NCBI GenBank assembly: GCA_964475955.1
Contig: CAYYZY010000032.1
Location: forward strand, 1 to 52,350
Length of the DNA: 52,350 nt
Source: DATKZH01 sp964475955
Lineage (GTDB): Bacteria; Planctomycetota; Planctomycetia; Pirellulales; Thermoguttaceae
Direction: 5' to 3'
Below the pieces are notes generated by a model, which worked only from the letters and a program-made list of their open reading frames with translations, was not told where the DNA came from and did not search any database. Below, one piece after another: positions 35,794-44,090 of the stretch. A program made the position numbers and the translations under genes. Positions within the stretch are counted from its first letter, which is position 1, and every line of letters starts with the position of its first letter.

Positions 35794-36675
35794 TCACTGC
35801 GGTTCCAGCGATGGAGGAACGGACGTCTGGGTTTCTTCCGCGCGCAAGGCGAGCGTCGGACGCCGCCTCACCCAGCAGCCCCGCAAAGGCTCTGCGTATC
35901 CCACGCCATCGGCAATTTCAAGGTTCGGCAGGGCGCGATCCAGTGCGCGTTCGCCTGGGAGGGTGATTTGCGTCTCGCGAAAGCCGAGCCATACGAGGTT
36001 CTTGAGTCCCTTGAGGTGCACCAGCGCCTCGTCGTTGACCTGCGTGCCGTCGAGGTCGAGCACCCGGAGGTGGCGGAGTTGGGCGACGTGCCGCAGCCCG
36101 GCGCTGCTGATCTTCGTGTCCGAGAGGTCGAGCAGTCCCAGCGCCGAGGACTCGCGGAGCGGGGCGAGGCCCGCGTCGGTGACGCGCGTGTTGTGCAGGT
36201 CGAGCGCCTCCAGGCGGCGCAGTCGGCGCAGGTGGGCCATGCCGGCGTCGGTCACGTCGGTCCGCCAGAGCGACATCCGCTCGAGCTTGGTCAGCCCGGC
36301 CACGTGCGCGAGCCCCCGATCGCCGGTTCGCGTGTTGGCCAGGTAGAGCCTTCGGAGACCGACCAGTTTGCGAAGGCAGCGGAGGTCTTCGTCGTCGACG
36401 TCCCGGCCCTCGAGCTTGACGCAGGTCGCCTCCATGAAACGCTCGTCGCCCAGCATCTCCCGCAGCCAGTCGGGGCCGCCGGGCCGCATCTCGATCCACG
36501 CGCCGAGCTTCCTGATCGCCTGCACGGCCTCCTGCTGGTCGCGGAACCGGTTGAGGTACATGCGCCCCAGCGCCAAGGCGACGCAGCAGGCGACCATCAC
36601 CAGCAGCAGCGTGCGGAGGCTGAACTGGCACCACCGCCTTCTCCTCGGCCGCTCTCGGACGCGTGGCGTCGACAT
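35794..36675 (-). CDS. Leucine-rich-repeat protein with N-terminal membrane anchor
   Basis: Predicted 293 residues. Basic N-terminus then WCQFSLRTLLLVMVACCVALALGRMY, an anchor with the FSLRTLLLVMV signature frequent in planctomycetes. Six or seven LRR units of the L.R.L.L..T.VTDAGLAHL type follow (for example LRRLYLANTRTGDRGLAHVAGLTKLERMSL and LEALDLHNTRVTDAGLAPLRESSALGLLDL). LRRs bind proteins; the partner is unknown. It lies 37 bases after the cupin stop on the same strand. Confidence 0.8.
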   Translation of the reverse strand: MSTPRVRERPRRRRWCQFSLRTLLLVMVACCVALALGRMYLNRFRDQQEAVQAIRKLGAWIEMRPGGPDWLREMLGDERFMEATCVKLEGRDVDDEDLRCLRKLVGLRRLYLANTRTGDRGLAHVAGLTKLERMSLWRTDVTDAGMAHLRRLRRLEALDLHNTRVTDAGLAPLRESSALGLLDLSDTKISSAGLRHVAQLRHLRVLDLDGTQVNDEALVHLKGLKNLVWLGFRETQITLPGERALDRALPNLEIADGVGYAEPLRGCWVRRRPTLALRAEETQTSVPPSLEPQ

Positions 36676-36712
36676 GGTGCAGCCGCCCTCTCACTTTCGC
36701 AGGGCTTGAGCG

Positions 36713-37054
36713 TCAAGCCTTGCCGCCCCGCATGTCTTCCCGAACCGGGTGGAAGACGTCGATCGCCCGCATGGGGCGGTCACCCGCGATCACCTTGTGC
36801 GCGACCCCGCCGGGGAGCCGCCACATCTGCCCGGCCCGGACGCGGTACGACTTCCCCTCGATGATGAACTCGGCCTCCCCTTCGACCATGTAGCCGATCT
36901 GCTCGTGCGGGTGGCTGTGCTCGTCGATCACGGCGTGCGGCTCCATGTCGACCACCGAGAGGGTCATCTGCTGGGCCTCCATGGCATGCATCGCAACGCT
37001 GGGGAAGGGGGCCATCGGCACGCAGTCGTCTCGGTCGACGATGTACTCGAACAT
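36713..37054 (-). CDS. Small cupin-domain protein
   Basis: Predicted 113 residues from ATG 37054. Single-domain cupin with both motifs: motif 1 HAVIDEHSHPHEQIGYMVEGEAEF (metal-binding His-His-Gln/Glu pattern) and motif 2 WRLPGGVAHKVIAGDRPMRAIDVFHPVRED. Such one-domain cupins include sugar-binding and dioxygenase-like proteins; I cannot tell which. It may be cotranscribed with the LRR protein. Confidence 0.8.
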   Translation of the reverse strand: MFEYIVDRDDCVPMAPFPSVAMHAMEAQQMTLSVVDMEPHAVIDEHSHPHEQIGYMVEGEAEFIIEGKSYRVRAGQMWRLPGGVAHKVIAGDRPMRAIDVFHPVREDMRGGKA

Positions 37055-37159
37055 ATCCGGCGCTCCCCAGGCATGGACGGTTGCTGCATTCGGGCACGGC
37101 CCGTCCATTGTACCCCGCCCCGCTCGGCCGCGCCAGCGCCGCTGCCCCCCGCCATCAGA

Positions 37160-37402
37160 AGTGCCCGATTGCCCGACGGGCCGACGGGTGAGGACGGGAA
37201 ATCGGCGAAACAGGGGCTCGACGATTACCTTGTCGCCCACGGGCCCGACGGCCTGCGAAAGGTGCCGGCCGAGGCCGAGGAGCCCCAGGCACCCGAGCCG
37301 GTGACGTCGAAGGCGAAGGCGAAGGCGACCGAGGCCGACCCGGCGACCGAGGCCCAATTGATGCTCGACGGCGAGCCGGCTGACGGGGCCGCCCGGCTTG
37401 GG
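37160..37402 (+). pseudogene. Remnant resembling the C-terminus of a DUF3854/primase-type protein
   Basis: The plus-strand frame reads SARLPDGPTGEDGKSAKQGL then DDYLVAHGPDGLRKVPAEAEEP, which strongly resembles the end of the DUF3854 toprim-like domain found on phage and plasmid primases (KxGLDDYLVAHGPxxLR). No start codon or N-terminal domain exists here, and the frame runs on antisense to the next gene. A fragment only; identification is by motif memory, not a search. Confidence 0.4.
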
Positions 37403-37430
37403 GCTCCGCGGGAAGCACGTCCCGACTTCG

Positions 37431-37476
37431 CCGTGGGGGACGTCTCCGACGTGCCAGGCACCATGGGAACCGTGCC
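37431..37476. repeat. Second, degenerate copy of the GTGGGGCACGTTTCC palindrome
   Basis: GTGGGGGACGTCTCC then GACGTGCC, answered by GGCACCATGGGAACCGTGCC and CCAC. It matches the element at 33885-33943 with an internal deletion. It directly follows the primase-like remnant and precedes the 3' end of the radical SAM gene. Confidence 0.7.
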
Positions 37477-37498
37477 CCACGAAGTGGCTTTCCGAGCC

Positions 37499-39304
37499 TT
37501 AACGAACGGCCGCCATGGGCAAGCGTTTCTCGGCCGCTCGGGTCGCGCATTGCGGGGGGGCGGCCTTCGGCGTCACGTACAGGCACGGTTCCGCGTGCGC
37601 GCTTTGGGCGTCGACGAACTCGTTGACCTCGTAGAACGTGGGCGGCTCGTAGGTCCAGCCCCGGCCGAGGCGCCGCTCTTCGCGCAGCGTCTTCCAGAGC
37701 ACGTAGGGTCCGCCCAGCGCCGCGGCCGCGCGCGCCTTCCATCCGAACTCGCGATACAGGTCGGCGAGGATTCCCGACATCTTCGCCCGCATCGCCGGAT
37801 TGCCGCGATAGTAGCGCTTCATCGCCCAGATGACCGCGGAGTAGGTGGTGGGCAGTTCGTGCGCTTCCCAGGCGTAGCGGCGGCGGATGCGCGGATCGGG
37901 ATGGTCCTTGTACCGTTTCCAGCCGGCCAGGGTGGTGCGCACGATGCGGGCGATGCTCGGCCCGTTGACCTCGAAGTCACGCCCGAACGCCCGCAGCATC
38001 ATCTCGCTTTCCATGCCCTCGGGGATGTGCGGGTGGCGGTAGTTGAAGACGTGCTGGCCGTGGATATCGGCGGCTTCGAATTCGCTTTCGTCTTTCAGAC
38101 GTCCCTGGGCCGCCAGCTCGGCGTGCAGCGGGGTGCCGGGGATGGGCGTGTAGAGCATGAACTGGTGGAAGTCGGTGTCGTACCGGACGGCATAGTCGAT
38201 CGCCGCGTCGATGTTCTCGGGCGTGTGCTCTTCCAGCCCGATGATCGTGGATCCCAGCACGCGGATGCCGTGCGATTGAAGGTCTTTAACCAGGTCGAAG
38301 GCATCAGTCCCGTGGAGCTTGGTGTACTGGCTGTCTTCGCCCTCCAGGCCCATCCACACCCAGGAGATCCCCATCGAAACGAGTTGCTCGATGGTGTAGG
38401 AGCGGAGCACGTTGGCCGAGCTGAACACGTAGAGGGCCCAGGACTTGTCGTTCCGCTCCATCAGTTCCAGCATGCGCAGGGCGCGGCGGCGGTGGAGGAG
38501 GAAGTTCTCGTCCATCACGAAGAACGACTGGATCTGCATCGTCTCCTCGAGCCGGCACATCACGTCGAACAGCTCGTCGCCCGTCTCGTAGAAGTTGACG
38601 AACTTGCCCTTGCCTCCGAACATCGCCGAGGTGGAGCAGAAGTTGCAGCCCATCGGACAGCCGACCGACGGGATGAGCGAGGCCGCCACCGTGCCCGCCT
38701 TCACCTTCTGCGTGACACCCAGGGTCCGCGTGCCGATGCCCGAGTTGATACGCGGGTGCCGGATGGGCCGCTCTTCGTTTTCGCCCAGGAAGCCGCGGAA
38801 CCATCGCACGCCTTCGCCCTTGACGACCTGGTCGGCGTCGATCCGCTCGTGCAGGTCGGGGACGTTGGCGACGTGGCCGCCGACGACGATCGTCGCCTCG
38901 GGCTGGTACTGCCGGATCAGCTCGCACATCTTCTTCACCTTGAGCTGGTTGGGAATGATGCTGCTGATCCCGATCACGTCGTAGCGGTTGTCGCGGATCT
39001 CCTGGATGAAACGGTCGAGCGTGGGGAAATCGAGCAAGGTGCAGGGGGCCTCGATGTTCGCCTGGATGAGCATCAGCCCCCAGGAACGGTGGAACATGCG
39101 CAGCGAGAACGGTCCCTGAACGCGCGTCACCTGGTTATGGTACAACTCCATCGGGTTGAGCGCGCGGCTGCCGTACTCGTCGTCCTGGGCGTAAGGCCCG
39201 AACACGCTCGTCAACAACACGCGGGCATGGGAGCCCAACCGGGGGACCGGTTGCGACGGGGGTGCGACGGGCTGACTATCATCGCGGCCGCTGGAAGTGT
39301 ACAT
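37499..39304 (-). CDS. B12-binding-domain radical SAM protein
   Basis: Predicted 601 residues from ATG 39304. The N-terminal cobalamin-binding-like Rossmann domain has YDVIGISSIIPNQLKVKKMC, IVVGGHVANVPDLHERIDAD and VVKGEGVRWF. The radical SAM [4Fe-4S] motif CPMGCNFC (Cx3Cx2C) sits in PSVGCPMGCNFCSTSAMFGG. SAM-domain landmarks follow (FFVMDENFLLHRRRAL, MGLEGEDSQYTKLHG, STIIGLEEHTPENIDAAIDYA). The last 40 residues are variable. Members include methyltransferases acting on unactivated carbons, such as hopanoid or lipid modifiers; the substrate here is unknown. No partner gene on the same strand is close. Confidence 0.85.
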   Translation of the reverse strand: MYTSSGRDDSQPVAPPSQPVPRLGSHARVLLTSVFGPYAQDDEYGSRALNPMELYHNQVTRVQGPFSLRMFHRSWGLMLIQANIEAPCTLLDFPTLDRFIQEIRDNRYDVIGISSIIPNQLKVKKMCELIRQYQPEATIVVGGHVANVPDLHERIDADQVVKGEGVRWFRGFLGENEERPIRHPRINSGIGTRTLGVTQKVKAGTVAASLIPSVGCPMGCNFCSTSAMFGGKGKFVNFYETGDELFDVMCRLEETMQIQSFFVMDENFLLHRRRALRMLELMERNDKSWALYVFSSANVLRSYTIEQLVSMGISWVWMGLEGEDSQYTKLHGTDAFDLVKDLQSHGIRVLGSTIIGLEEHTPENIDAAIDYAVRYDTDFHQFMLYTPIPGTPLHAELAAQGRLKDESEFEAADIHGQHVFNYRHPHIPEGMESEMMLRAFGRDFEVNGPSIARIVRTTLAGWKRYKDHPDPRIRRRYAWEAHELPTTYSAVIWAMKRYYRGNPAMRAKMSGILADLYREFGWKARAAAALGGPYVLWKTLREERRLGRGWTYEPPTFYEVNEFVDAQSAHAEPCLYVTPKAAPPQCATRAAEKRLPMAAVR

Positions 39305-39477
39305 GTCGGGTCTTTCTGGGAAAAATGGTGACGCTTCTTTCTGCAATTGCCGGGGCGGAAGCAAGGCTGTCGATGCAGCGCTTCCCCCTGGCGTTGAAAG
39401 CGATGGGTTACGGGCCTCGCCCTCCGTCGCAGATGCTGTCAACATTCTATGGCGTATCGAGTGGCAACTCGTCACGA
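39305..39477. other. Leader region of the radical SAM gene
   Basis: About 420 bases separate the radical SAM start from the stop of the small membrane protein at 39725. On the minus strand there is a TTGACA (39442-39437) and a TAGAAT (about 39454-39449), but they are not correctly paired, so no promoter is called. No gene seen. Confidence 0.35.
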
Positions 39478-39510
39478 CTGTGTATGATTTGTGTAATAGG
39501 TGTGTAATTG
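39478..39510. promoter_or_regulatory. Triple direct repeat with exact 11-bp phasing, candidate operator
   Basis: Three 11-mers follow each other: CTGTGTATGAT, TTGTGTAATAG, GTGTGTAATTG. The core TGTGTAA/T recurs at 39479, 39490 and 39501 with four-base spacers. Tandem 7-mers spaced by one helical turn are the layout of OmpR/PhoB-type response-regulator sites. It lies in an AT-richer patch about 175-205 bases upstream of the radical SAM start. Confidence 0.5.
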
Positions 39511-39724
39511 CCGAAATCACCAGACGGGGGGGGCGGGCCGCTTTCGCCGGCGCGCGGCCTGTTCGACCCGTGGGCGCGACGCCGAACGTGGCGAGAAGAC
39601 GCCAAGCGGCGCCCGGCTGAGGGGGCCCAACCCGCGAGTTCGCGTGGGCGCATTGCGGGCCCGACCCGGCGTTCGTGTGAAGAGGGGTCCCCTGTTGCCG
39701 TCGGCGAGAGATGTTAGGCGCCGG

Positions 39725-39946
39725 TTAGGGGTTGAAGCCCGACCGCATCAGGGCGGCGATGGCCAGGAACACGGCCATCATCACCAGCCCCACCGCGAAC
39801 ATCACCGCCAGCGTGACGCCGAGCAGCTTCCAGAACGATTTCTGGGCCAGCAGCGCGGCCTCCAGGTCGCCGACCGCCGAGGTCCGCTCGAATTGTGCGA
39901 TCCGCAGCGTGGCGCCCCAGGCTTCGCAGAGGAACTCGAAGGGCAT
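39725..39946 (-). CDS. Small membrane protein (73 residues)
   Basis: Starts at ATG 39946 with GGAGAAG before it, 15 bases after the stop of the SGNH-like gene, so it is probably the last gene of the cluster. A soluble N-terminal part (PFEFLCEAWGATLRIAQFERTSAVGDLEAALLAQ) is followed by one or two membrane segments (LLGVTLAVMFAVGLVMMAVFLAIAALM). I do not recognise a family. The amphipathic then hydrophobic layout would suit an accessory subunit of a membrane complex, which is inference. Confidence 0.65.
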   Translation of the reverse strand: MPFEFLCEAWGATLRIAQFERTSAVGDLEAALLAQKSFWKLLGVTLAVMFAVGLVMMAVFLAIAALMRSGFNP

Positions 39947-39961
39947 CGTCTTCTCCGCAGT

Positions 39962-41143
39962 TCACCGGGTTGCGAGGAATTCGACGAACGACTCCTCTTC
40001 GAGCAAGCGCTCGGCCAGCTCCCGGTAGCCCTCGGCCAACGGGTGGCTTGCGTCGGCGTAGCACCGGCTGGGTAGCGGCGCGGGCACGGCGTGGGGGATG
40101 CCGTTCTTGGCGAGCCAGGCGGCGGCCTCCCGCTTTTGCTCCTGGTACACCGCGAGGCTTTCGTCGGTGAGCATGTGCTCGTTGAACGGGCCCACGACGA
40201 CGTACACGCGACTGCCCCGCTCCTGGAGCAGGTCGATCGCCCGGCGCAGGTAGTGCCACTGAAGCGACGTCTCGAGTTCGACCCACCGCGCGTTGAATCG
40301 GCCGATCCTCTGGTCGGTCCACGGTCGGGCGTCGGGCTTCGGCGAGGGCGGCTCGTCGGGCGAGGGGAGCACGAGCGTGACGGCGGCGGCCGGGTTGCGA
40401 TAGGGGTTCTCGTGCGTCCAGGCGGGAAGGTCGGCGTCGTCGAAGTAGGCGACCCGGAGATGCCGCGTCCAGTGGAGGAAAGGCAACGCGCGCCCGACGA
40501 CGATCCCCAGCCGGCGATCGGCCTTCGCCTTGTAGCACGGGACGTCGGGCGCAACGGCCGGTAGCCGGGCCCGCATCGCCGGGGGCACGAGCTTCGGAAG
40601 CACCTGCGGCACGAGCCGCGGATGATTGAACGGGAGTTCCTTGGTCGTCTGGAGATCGCGCCGCTCGGAGCTCATCCAGAGCAGGTTGCCGTTGAGGATC
40701 ACGTCCCGGCCGGAGATCGCCCGGCCGTAGTGTTCGACCAGCCCGGCGAGAGCCACGGGGTGGATGCCGTCGACGCCCAGGTTGGCGAACCGGTCCGCGC
40801 CGCCCGCTTCGTTCAGATAGTGCGAAAGCGTTCCGCCCGAATCGACGTAGTGGCCCCAGATCACGGAGTCGCCGACCAGGAGGGTCTTGCGCTGGGCGGC
40901 GGCGCGGCGGCCGAGGCGCTGGAAGGTCCAGTAGTCGTAGCCGAGCCGGAACGGGACGCGCGCGTCGGGCCCGGCCGGCAGGGGCTCGACGCGCTGCCAG
41001 GCCGCCGGGACGGCGCACGTCGCCACGGCCACCAGCGCCAGCGCGACGGCCCACTCGCCCGGCGACAGACGCACCTCGCTGGAGCCGAACGGGACTTCGG
41101 GTGCCGCCCGGGCGGCTTCCTCTTCACGAGAGGTGGGGGGCAT
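39962..41143 (-). CDS. SGNH/GDSL-like membrane-anchored protein
   Basis: Predicted 393 residues from ATG 41143. A single membrane span near the N-terminus (EWAVALALVAVATCAVPAAW) places the rest outside. The SGNH fold is suggested by KTLLVGDSVIWGHYVDSGGTLSHYL (block I GDS), FANLGVDGIHPVAL (Gly block), VILNGNLLWMSS (Asn block) and DASHPLAEGYRELAERL (block V Asp-x-x-His). Such proteins hydrolyse or transfer acyl groups on polysaccharides; DltD and AlgX-like proteins are membrane-anchored examples. It follows the Cys-rich gene by 17 bases. Confidence 0.72.
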   Translation of the reverse strand: MPPTSREEEAARAAPEVPFGSSEVRLSPGEWAVALALVAVATCAVPAAWQRVEPLPAGPDARVPFRLGYDYWTFQRLGRRAAAQRKTLLVGDSVIWGHYVDSGGTLSHYLNEAGGADRFANLGVDGIHPVALAGLVEHYGRAISGRDVILNGNLLWMSSERRDLQTTKELPFNHPRLVPQVLPKLVPPAMRARLPAVAPDVPCYKAKADRRLGIVVGRALPFLHWTRHLRVAYFDDADLPAWTHENPYRNPAAAVTLVLPSPDEPPSPKPDARPWTDQRIGRFNARWVELETSLQWHYLRRAIDLLQERGSRVYVVVGPFNEHMLTDESLAVYQEQKREAAAWLAKNGIPHAVPAPLPSRCYADASHPLAEGYRELAERLLEEESFVEFLATR

Positions 41144-41160
41144 GCGGGTTCCGCTCCGTC

Positions 41161-41862
41161 CTATGCCTTCTTCTCGGCCTTCTTCTCGGCCTTCTCCTCG
41201 GCTTTCTCGCCGGGCTCTTCTTCGGTCTTCTCTTCGGGCTTGGGCGGCGTGTAGTCGGTGAACTCCTTGAGGAGGGCTTCGGCGACCCACTGGGCGGCCA
41301 GGCCGCAGACCTTCGGGCAGTCGCCGTCGGCGCCCTTTCGCACGTCGCGGCAGAGAACCGTGCCGTAGTGCTCCGCGAAACGGTGGTAGACCGTGTGGAG
41401 CAGTTCGTGGGCGAGCTTGGCGCTGCCCTCGAAGTGCTCGCCGCGCGTGCTGCCGCACAGGTGGCCGATGACCATCCCACACCCGGTAAACGCCCCACAG
41501 TTCTGGACGTTGACCGGCGTGGCGCCGCCGTCCAGGCAGGTGGAGCCGCGGAACAGCCGGACGTCGACCGGCACGAAGGGGATCGCGTCCTGGCAGGCCG
41601 CCAGCGTGCACCGCGCGCAGCCGCCATGGTCCTTTTCGTACTGGTATCCGAGTTCGTACGCCTTCTGAATGATTTCCTCGGCCGTGCCTTCGATCTCGAC
41701 GCGGTCGCCCCGCTTGAGGGCCTTCGGCTCCTTCTCGCCTTCGTCGCCAAGGGAGCACGAAGCGCCCAACGCCAGGGCCAGTCCGGCCCCTCCGCCGGCG
41801 AGCACTCGGCGCCGGCTGATCCGGTGCGCTCGGTTCGATTTCGTCTCGATGGGGTCGGTCAT
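41161..41862 (-). CDS. Tat-exported Cys-rich protein of the C_GCAxxG_C_C type
   Basis: Predicted 233 residues. Twin-arginine type signal RISRRRVLAGGGAGLALALGASC, whose end also resembles a lipobox. The Cys pattern of the putative redox-active C_GCAxxG_C_C family is present: CARCTLAACQD, then GGATPVNVQNCGAFTGCGMVIGHLCG, and later CRDVRKGADGDCPKVCG. A second half is helical (AHELLHTVYHRFAEHYG). The tail is a run of Glu/Lys (EEKAEKKAEKKA). Family members are suspected to carry metal or redox centres; none is characterised as far as I know. Exported, which is unusual for the family. Confidence 0.75.
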   Translation of the reverse strand: MTDPIETKSNRAHRISRRRVLAGGGAGLALALGASCSLGDEGEKEPKALKRGDRVEIEGTAEEIIQKAYELGYQYEKDHGGCARCTLAACQDAIPFVPVDVRLFRGSTCLDGGATPVNVQNCGAFTGCGMVIGHLCGSTRGEHFEGSAKLAHELLHTVYHRFAEHYGTVLCRDVRKGADGDCPKVCGLAAQWVAEALLKEFTDYTPPKPEEKTEEEPGEKAEEKAEKKAEKKA

Positions 41863-41947
41863 GGCACGCTCCTCGGTTCAACGCCTGCGATCAAACACCC
41901 TACATCATTCCACCCTAAAGCCTTGCACGGGGCCGGTCGACGACGGG

Positions 41948-43801
41948 TCACTTGCTCACCAAACCGGGCACCGCCGCCTGGGTGGGCTCGCGGATGGTGT
42001 TGTCGTGGGTGAGGATCTTGGCCTCGGTGATGAAGTACGTGTGGAAGTCGGCCACCACGAGGTTGTGGAGCTCCTCGACGCCCGTCGGATGGACGGAGCG
42101 GACCTGCGACGTGCCGTCGACGGCGTGGACCGGCATGCCGTCCTCCAGCTCGGCGGCCTTGACCCAGCCCCGGCCCGGCACCCAAAAAGGATGGCCGTCG
42201 TCGCACTGGACGGCCCGGTCGCCGAACACGATCTTGAGCATGCGGACCGGCGGGCGGCGCGTCGTCTTCAGCACCGGCTTGTAGGCCAGCTCGCCCGTGT
42301 CGGGATGCTGCGCCAGCACCAGGTCGCCGACCTGCACCTGCTCGATGGGCATGGGGCCTGCGTCGGTCCATACGCGGGTGCCGGCCAGCAGGCAGGAGTG
42401 GCGCCGGCGTCGGAGGCTGGTCCCCGTCGGGAGGTGGACCACGGTCTGCGTGTTTCCGTTGTCGTAGACGGCCATCTGGTCGTAAGGGTCGGCATACGCG
42501 ACGCTGTCGCGGAAGTACGCCTGTTTGACCGGCTTCGTGCCCTCGGTGAAGATGCCGTTGTAGTCGTTCCACCACTTCCACCAGCCCTCCGGATTCGCCG
42601 GCAGGTTCTCGCCGGTGGCCTGCGCCAGCACCCAGCACACGCGTTCGTTGAGGCGCGCGACGAACTGGTTCTGCTGCGCGACGTTCATCTCGATCGCCTT
42701 CGCCCGCCGGGCGACGTCCTGCTGGCGCATGGCGGCCAGCAGCTCGCGGCGCACGTCGTGCGACTCCGGATCGTCGGCCCAGAGCAAGGTTCGCCGGTAC
42801 TCGGTCTCGAACACGGCCATCTCCGCGCGCTCTTGCCCTTCCCGGTAGAGGGCGTGGCGATACATCAGGCGGCCGTTCGGGGCGTGATACAGCTCCGCCC
42901 GCGTTTGCACCGGCGTGGTGAGTACTGAGAGCAGCGCGGGAACGTACAACACCCGATCGCGCCGCCCAAGCGCTTCGACGGCCGCGCTGCGAACGGGCGC
43001 CCAGGGCGAGAAGACGGCCTGCCGGGCCAATGCCAACGCGGCTCCGCGTCCCTCGAACTTCGCCATCGCGCCGACGGCCAATAGCGCCTTCGGCTCGTCG
43101 CGCATCGAGAGGACCATTTCGAGGGCGGGCACCGCCGCCGGGTCGTCGACCGCCTCGAGCTGCGCGTGGGCCCTCTCCCGCTTGCGCGGGTCGCGGTCTT
43201 CCAGGCCCTGGCGGATCGCCTCCAGCTTGGGCCGCCACTGGCGCAGCGCCGCGGCCGTCTGTTGCGCGCGTATGCCCGCCTCGCGGATCTCTTCTTCCGA
43301 AAGCCAGACGCCGTCGACCTGGCGATAGCCGAGCAGGCGCCGGGCCTCTGCGTGGTCGGGGTCGATCTCCAGAAGCGCCGTCAGGTGGGCCCGGGCCCGG
43401 TCGGGGAGGCTGTGCATGGCGCACCATCGGGCCAGCTCCATCTGCCCCTCAACCGTTGCGGGCGTCTCCTCGCGGCGGCGCCGGTATTCGGCCACGCGGC
43501 GGTCGTCGGCCAACAGCTCGGCGAGCTGATCGAACCTTCGCCACTTGTTCTGGTGCCGGACGTGCCCGGTCTGCCAGAGCGCGGGCGCGTAGTCGGGCAT
43601 TTGATCGAGGGCCGACTGGAGGAGCCGCGCCCGTTCGCTGTCCTCGCCCTCGACTTCACAACGCAGTGCCTTATCGACCGCGTCGGAAGCAGCTTGGGCT
43701 CGTTTCGCCTTTGTGGCAGCCGAAGCGCCCGTTGCGGCGATGCCGACCAGAAGCACGGGCACCGCGACTCCAAGGACCAAGTGCGCAGGAAGACGTTCCA
43801 T
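41948..43801 (-). CDS. Exported HEAT/TPR-like protein ending in a Hint (bacterial intein-like) domain
   Basis: Predicted 617 residues from ATG 43801 (AGGGAGAAGG upstream). Signal peptide 1-29, TPR-like helices (60-155), HEAT-like helices (195-300), then a linker (400-465). The last 150 residues are a Hint domain. It begins at C470 in SCLLAGTRVWTDAGPMPIEQVQVGDLVL, has the block B His in CDDGHPFWVPGRGWVKAAEL (H537) and ends VADFHTYFITEAKILTHDN-T (H599, N601, T602). Hint domains self-cleave, and inteins ligate as well. Only 16 residues follow the Asn, so cleavage would release or modify the large N-terminal part. It heads the four-gene minus-strand cluster. Confidence 0.82.
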   Translation of the reverse strand: MERLPAHLVLGVAVPVLLVGIAATGASAATKAKRAQAASDAVDKALRCEVEGEDSERARLLQSALDQMPDYAPALWQTGHVRHQNKWRRFDQLAELLADDRRVAEYRRRREETPATVEGQMELARWCAMHSLPDRARAHLTALLEIDPDHAEARRLLGYRQVDGVWLSEEEIREAGIRAQQTAAALRQWRPKLEAIRQGLEDRDPRKRERAHAQLEAVDDPAAVPALEMVLSMRDEPKALLAVGAMAKFEGRGAALALARQAVFSPWAPVRSAAVEALGRRDRVLYVPALLSVLTTPVQTRAELYHAPNGRLMYRHALYREGQERAEMAVFETEYRRTLLWADDPESHDVRRELLAAMRQQDVARRAKAIEMNVAQQNQFVARLNERVCWVLAQATGENLPANPEGWWKWWNDYNGIFTEGTKPVKQAYFRDSVAYADPYDQMAVYDNGNTQTVVHLPTGTSLRRRRHSCLLAGTRVWTDAGPMPIEQVQVGDLVLAQHPDTGELAYKPVLKTTRRPPVRMLKIVFGDRAVQCDDGHPFWVPGRGWVKAAELEDGMPVHAVDGTSQVRSVHPTGVEELHNLVVADFHTYFITEAKILTHDNTIREPTQAAVPGLVSK

Positions 43802-44011
43802 GACCTTCTCCCTCCGTTCCAGATAAGTGGGGACTCAATACCACAGCCAAGCGCCGGCTGGAATCGGGCCGACGCTTCCACCGGACGCGCGCGCTACTTC
43901 CCCCCAGAGTCCCTACTAGCGCCATTCATGCTAACGGACTGCGTAGAACCGTCAAGCAATTTCTGCGCGTTTTGCGACGAAAATCGTTGCGCTCGGGCAG
44001 GGCCGCCTGTA

Positions 44012-44068
44012 GCGAACGGCCTTTGTGCCGTTCCGGAACCGCACAGAGGCCGTTCCTTACAGCCGACT
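44012..44068. repeat. Palindromic repeat CTGTAGCGAACGGCC
   Basis: CTGTAGCGAACGGCCTTTGT then GCCGTTCC is answered by GGAACCGCACAGAGGCCGTT then CCTTACAG; the two arms pair almost throughout. A related unit, CGGAACGCCGCAGAGGGCGT then CCCTACAG, follows at about 44070-44097. They look like stacked copies of one element. Confidence 0.7.
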
Positions 44069-44090
44069 TCGGAACGCCGCAGAGGGCGTC

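Noticed and set aside
36749..39331. 860-codon plus-strand frame
   Set aside because: Mostly antisense to the radical SAM gene and cupin; only the short primase-like stretch at 37160-37402 has sense.
39705..39735. GTTAGGC and GGTTAGGGG, resembling integron attC core sites
   Set aside because: No matching inverted core or attC-like fold was found in the expected 60-140 bases, and the only recombinase remnant is 12 kb away.
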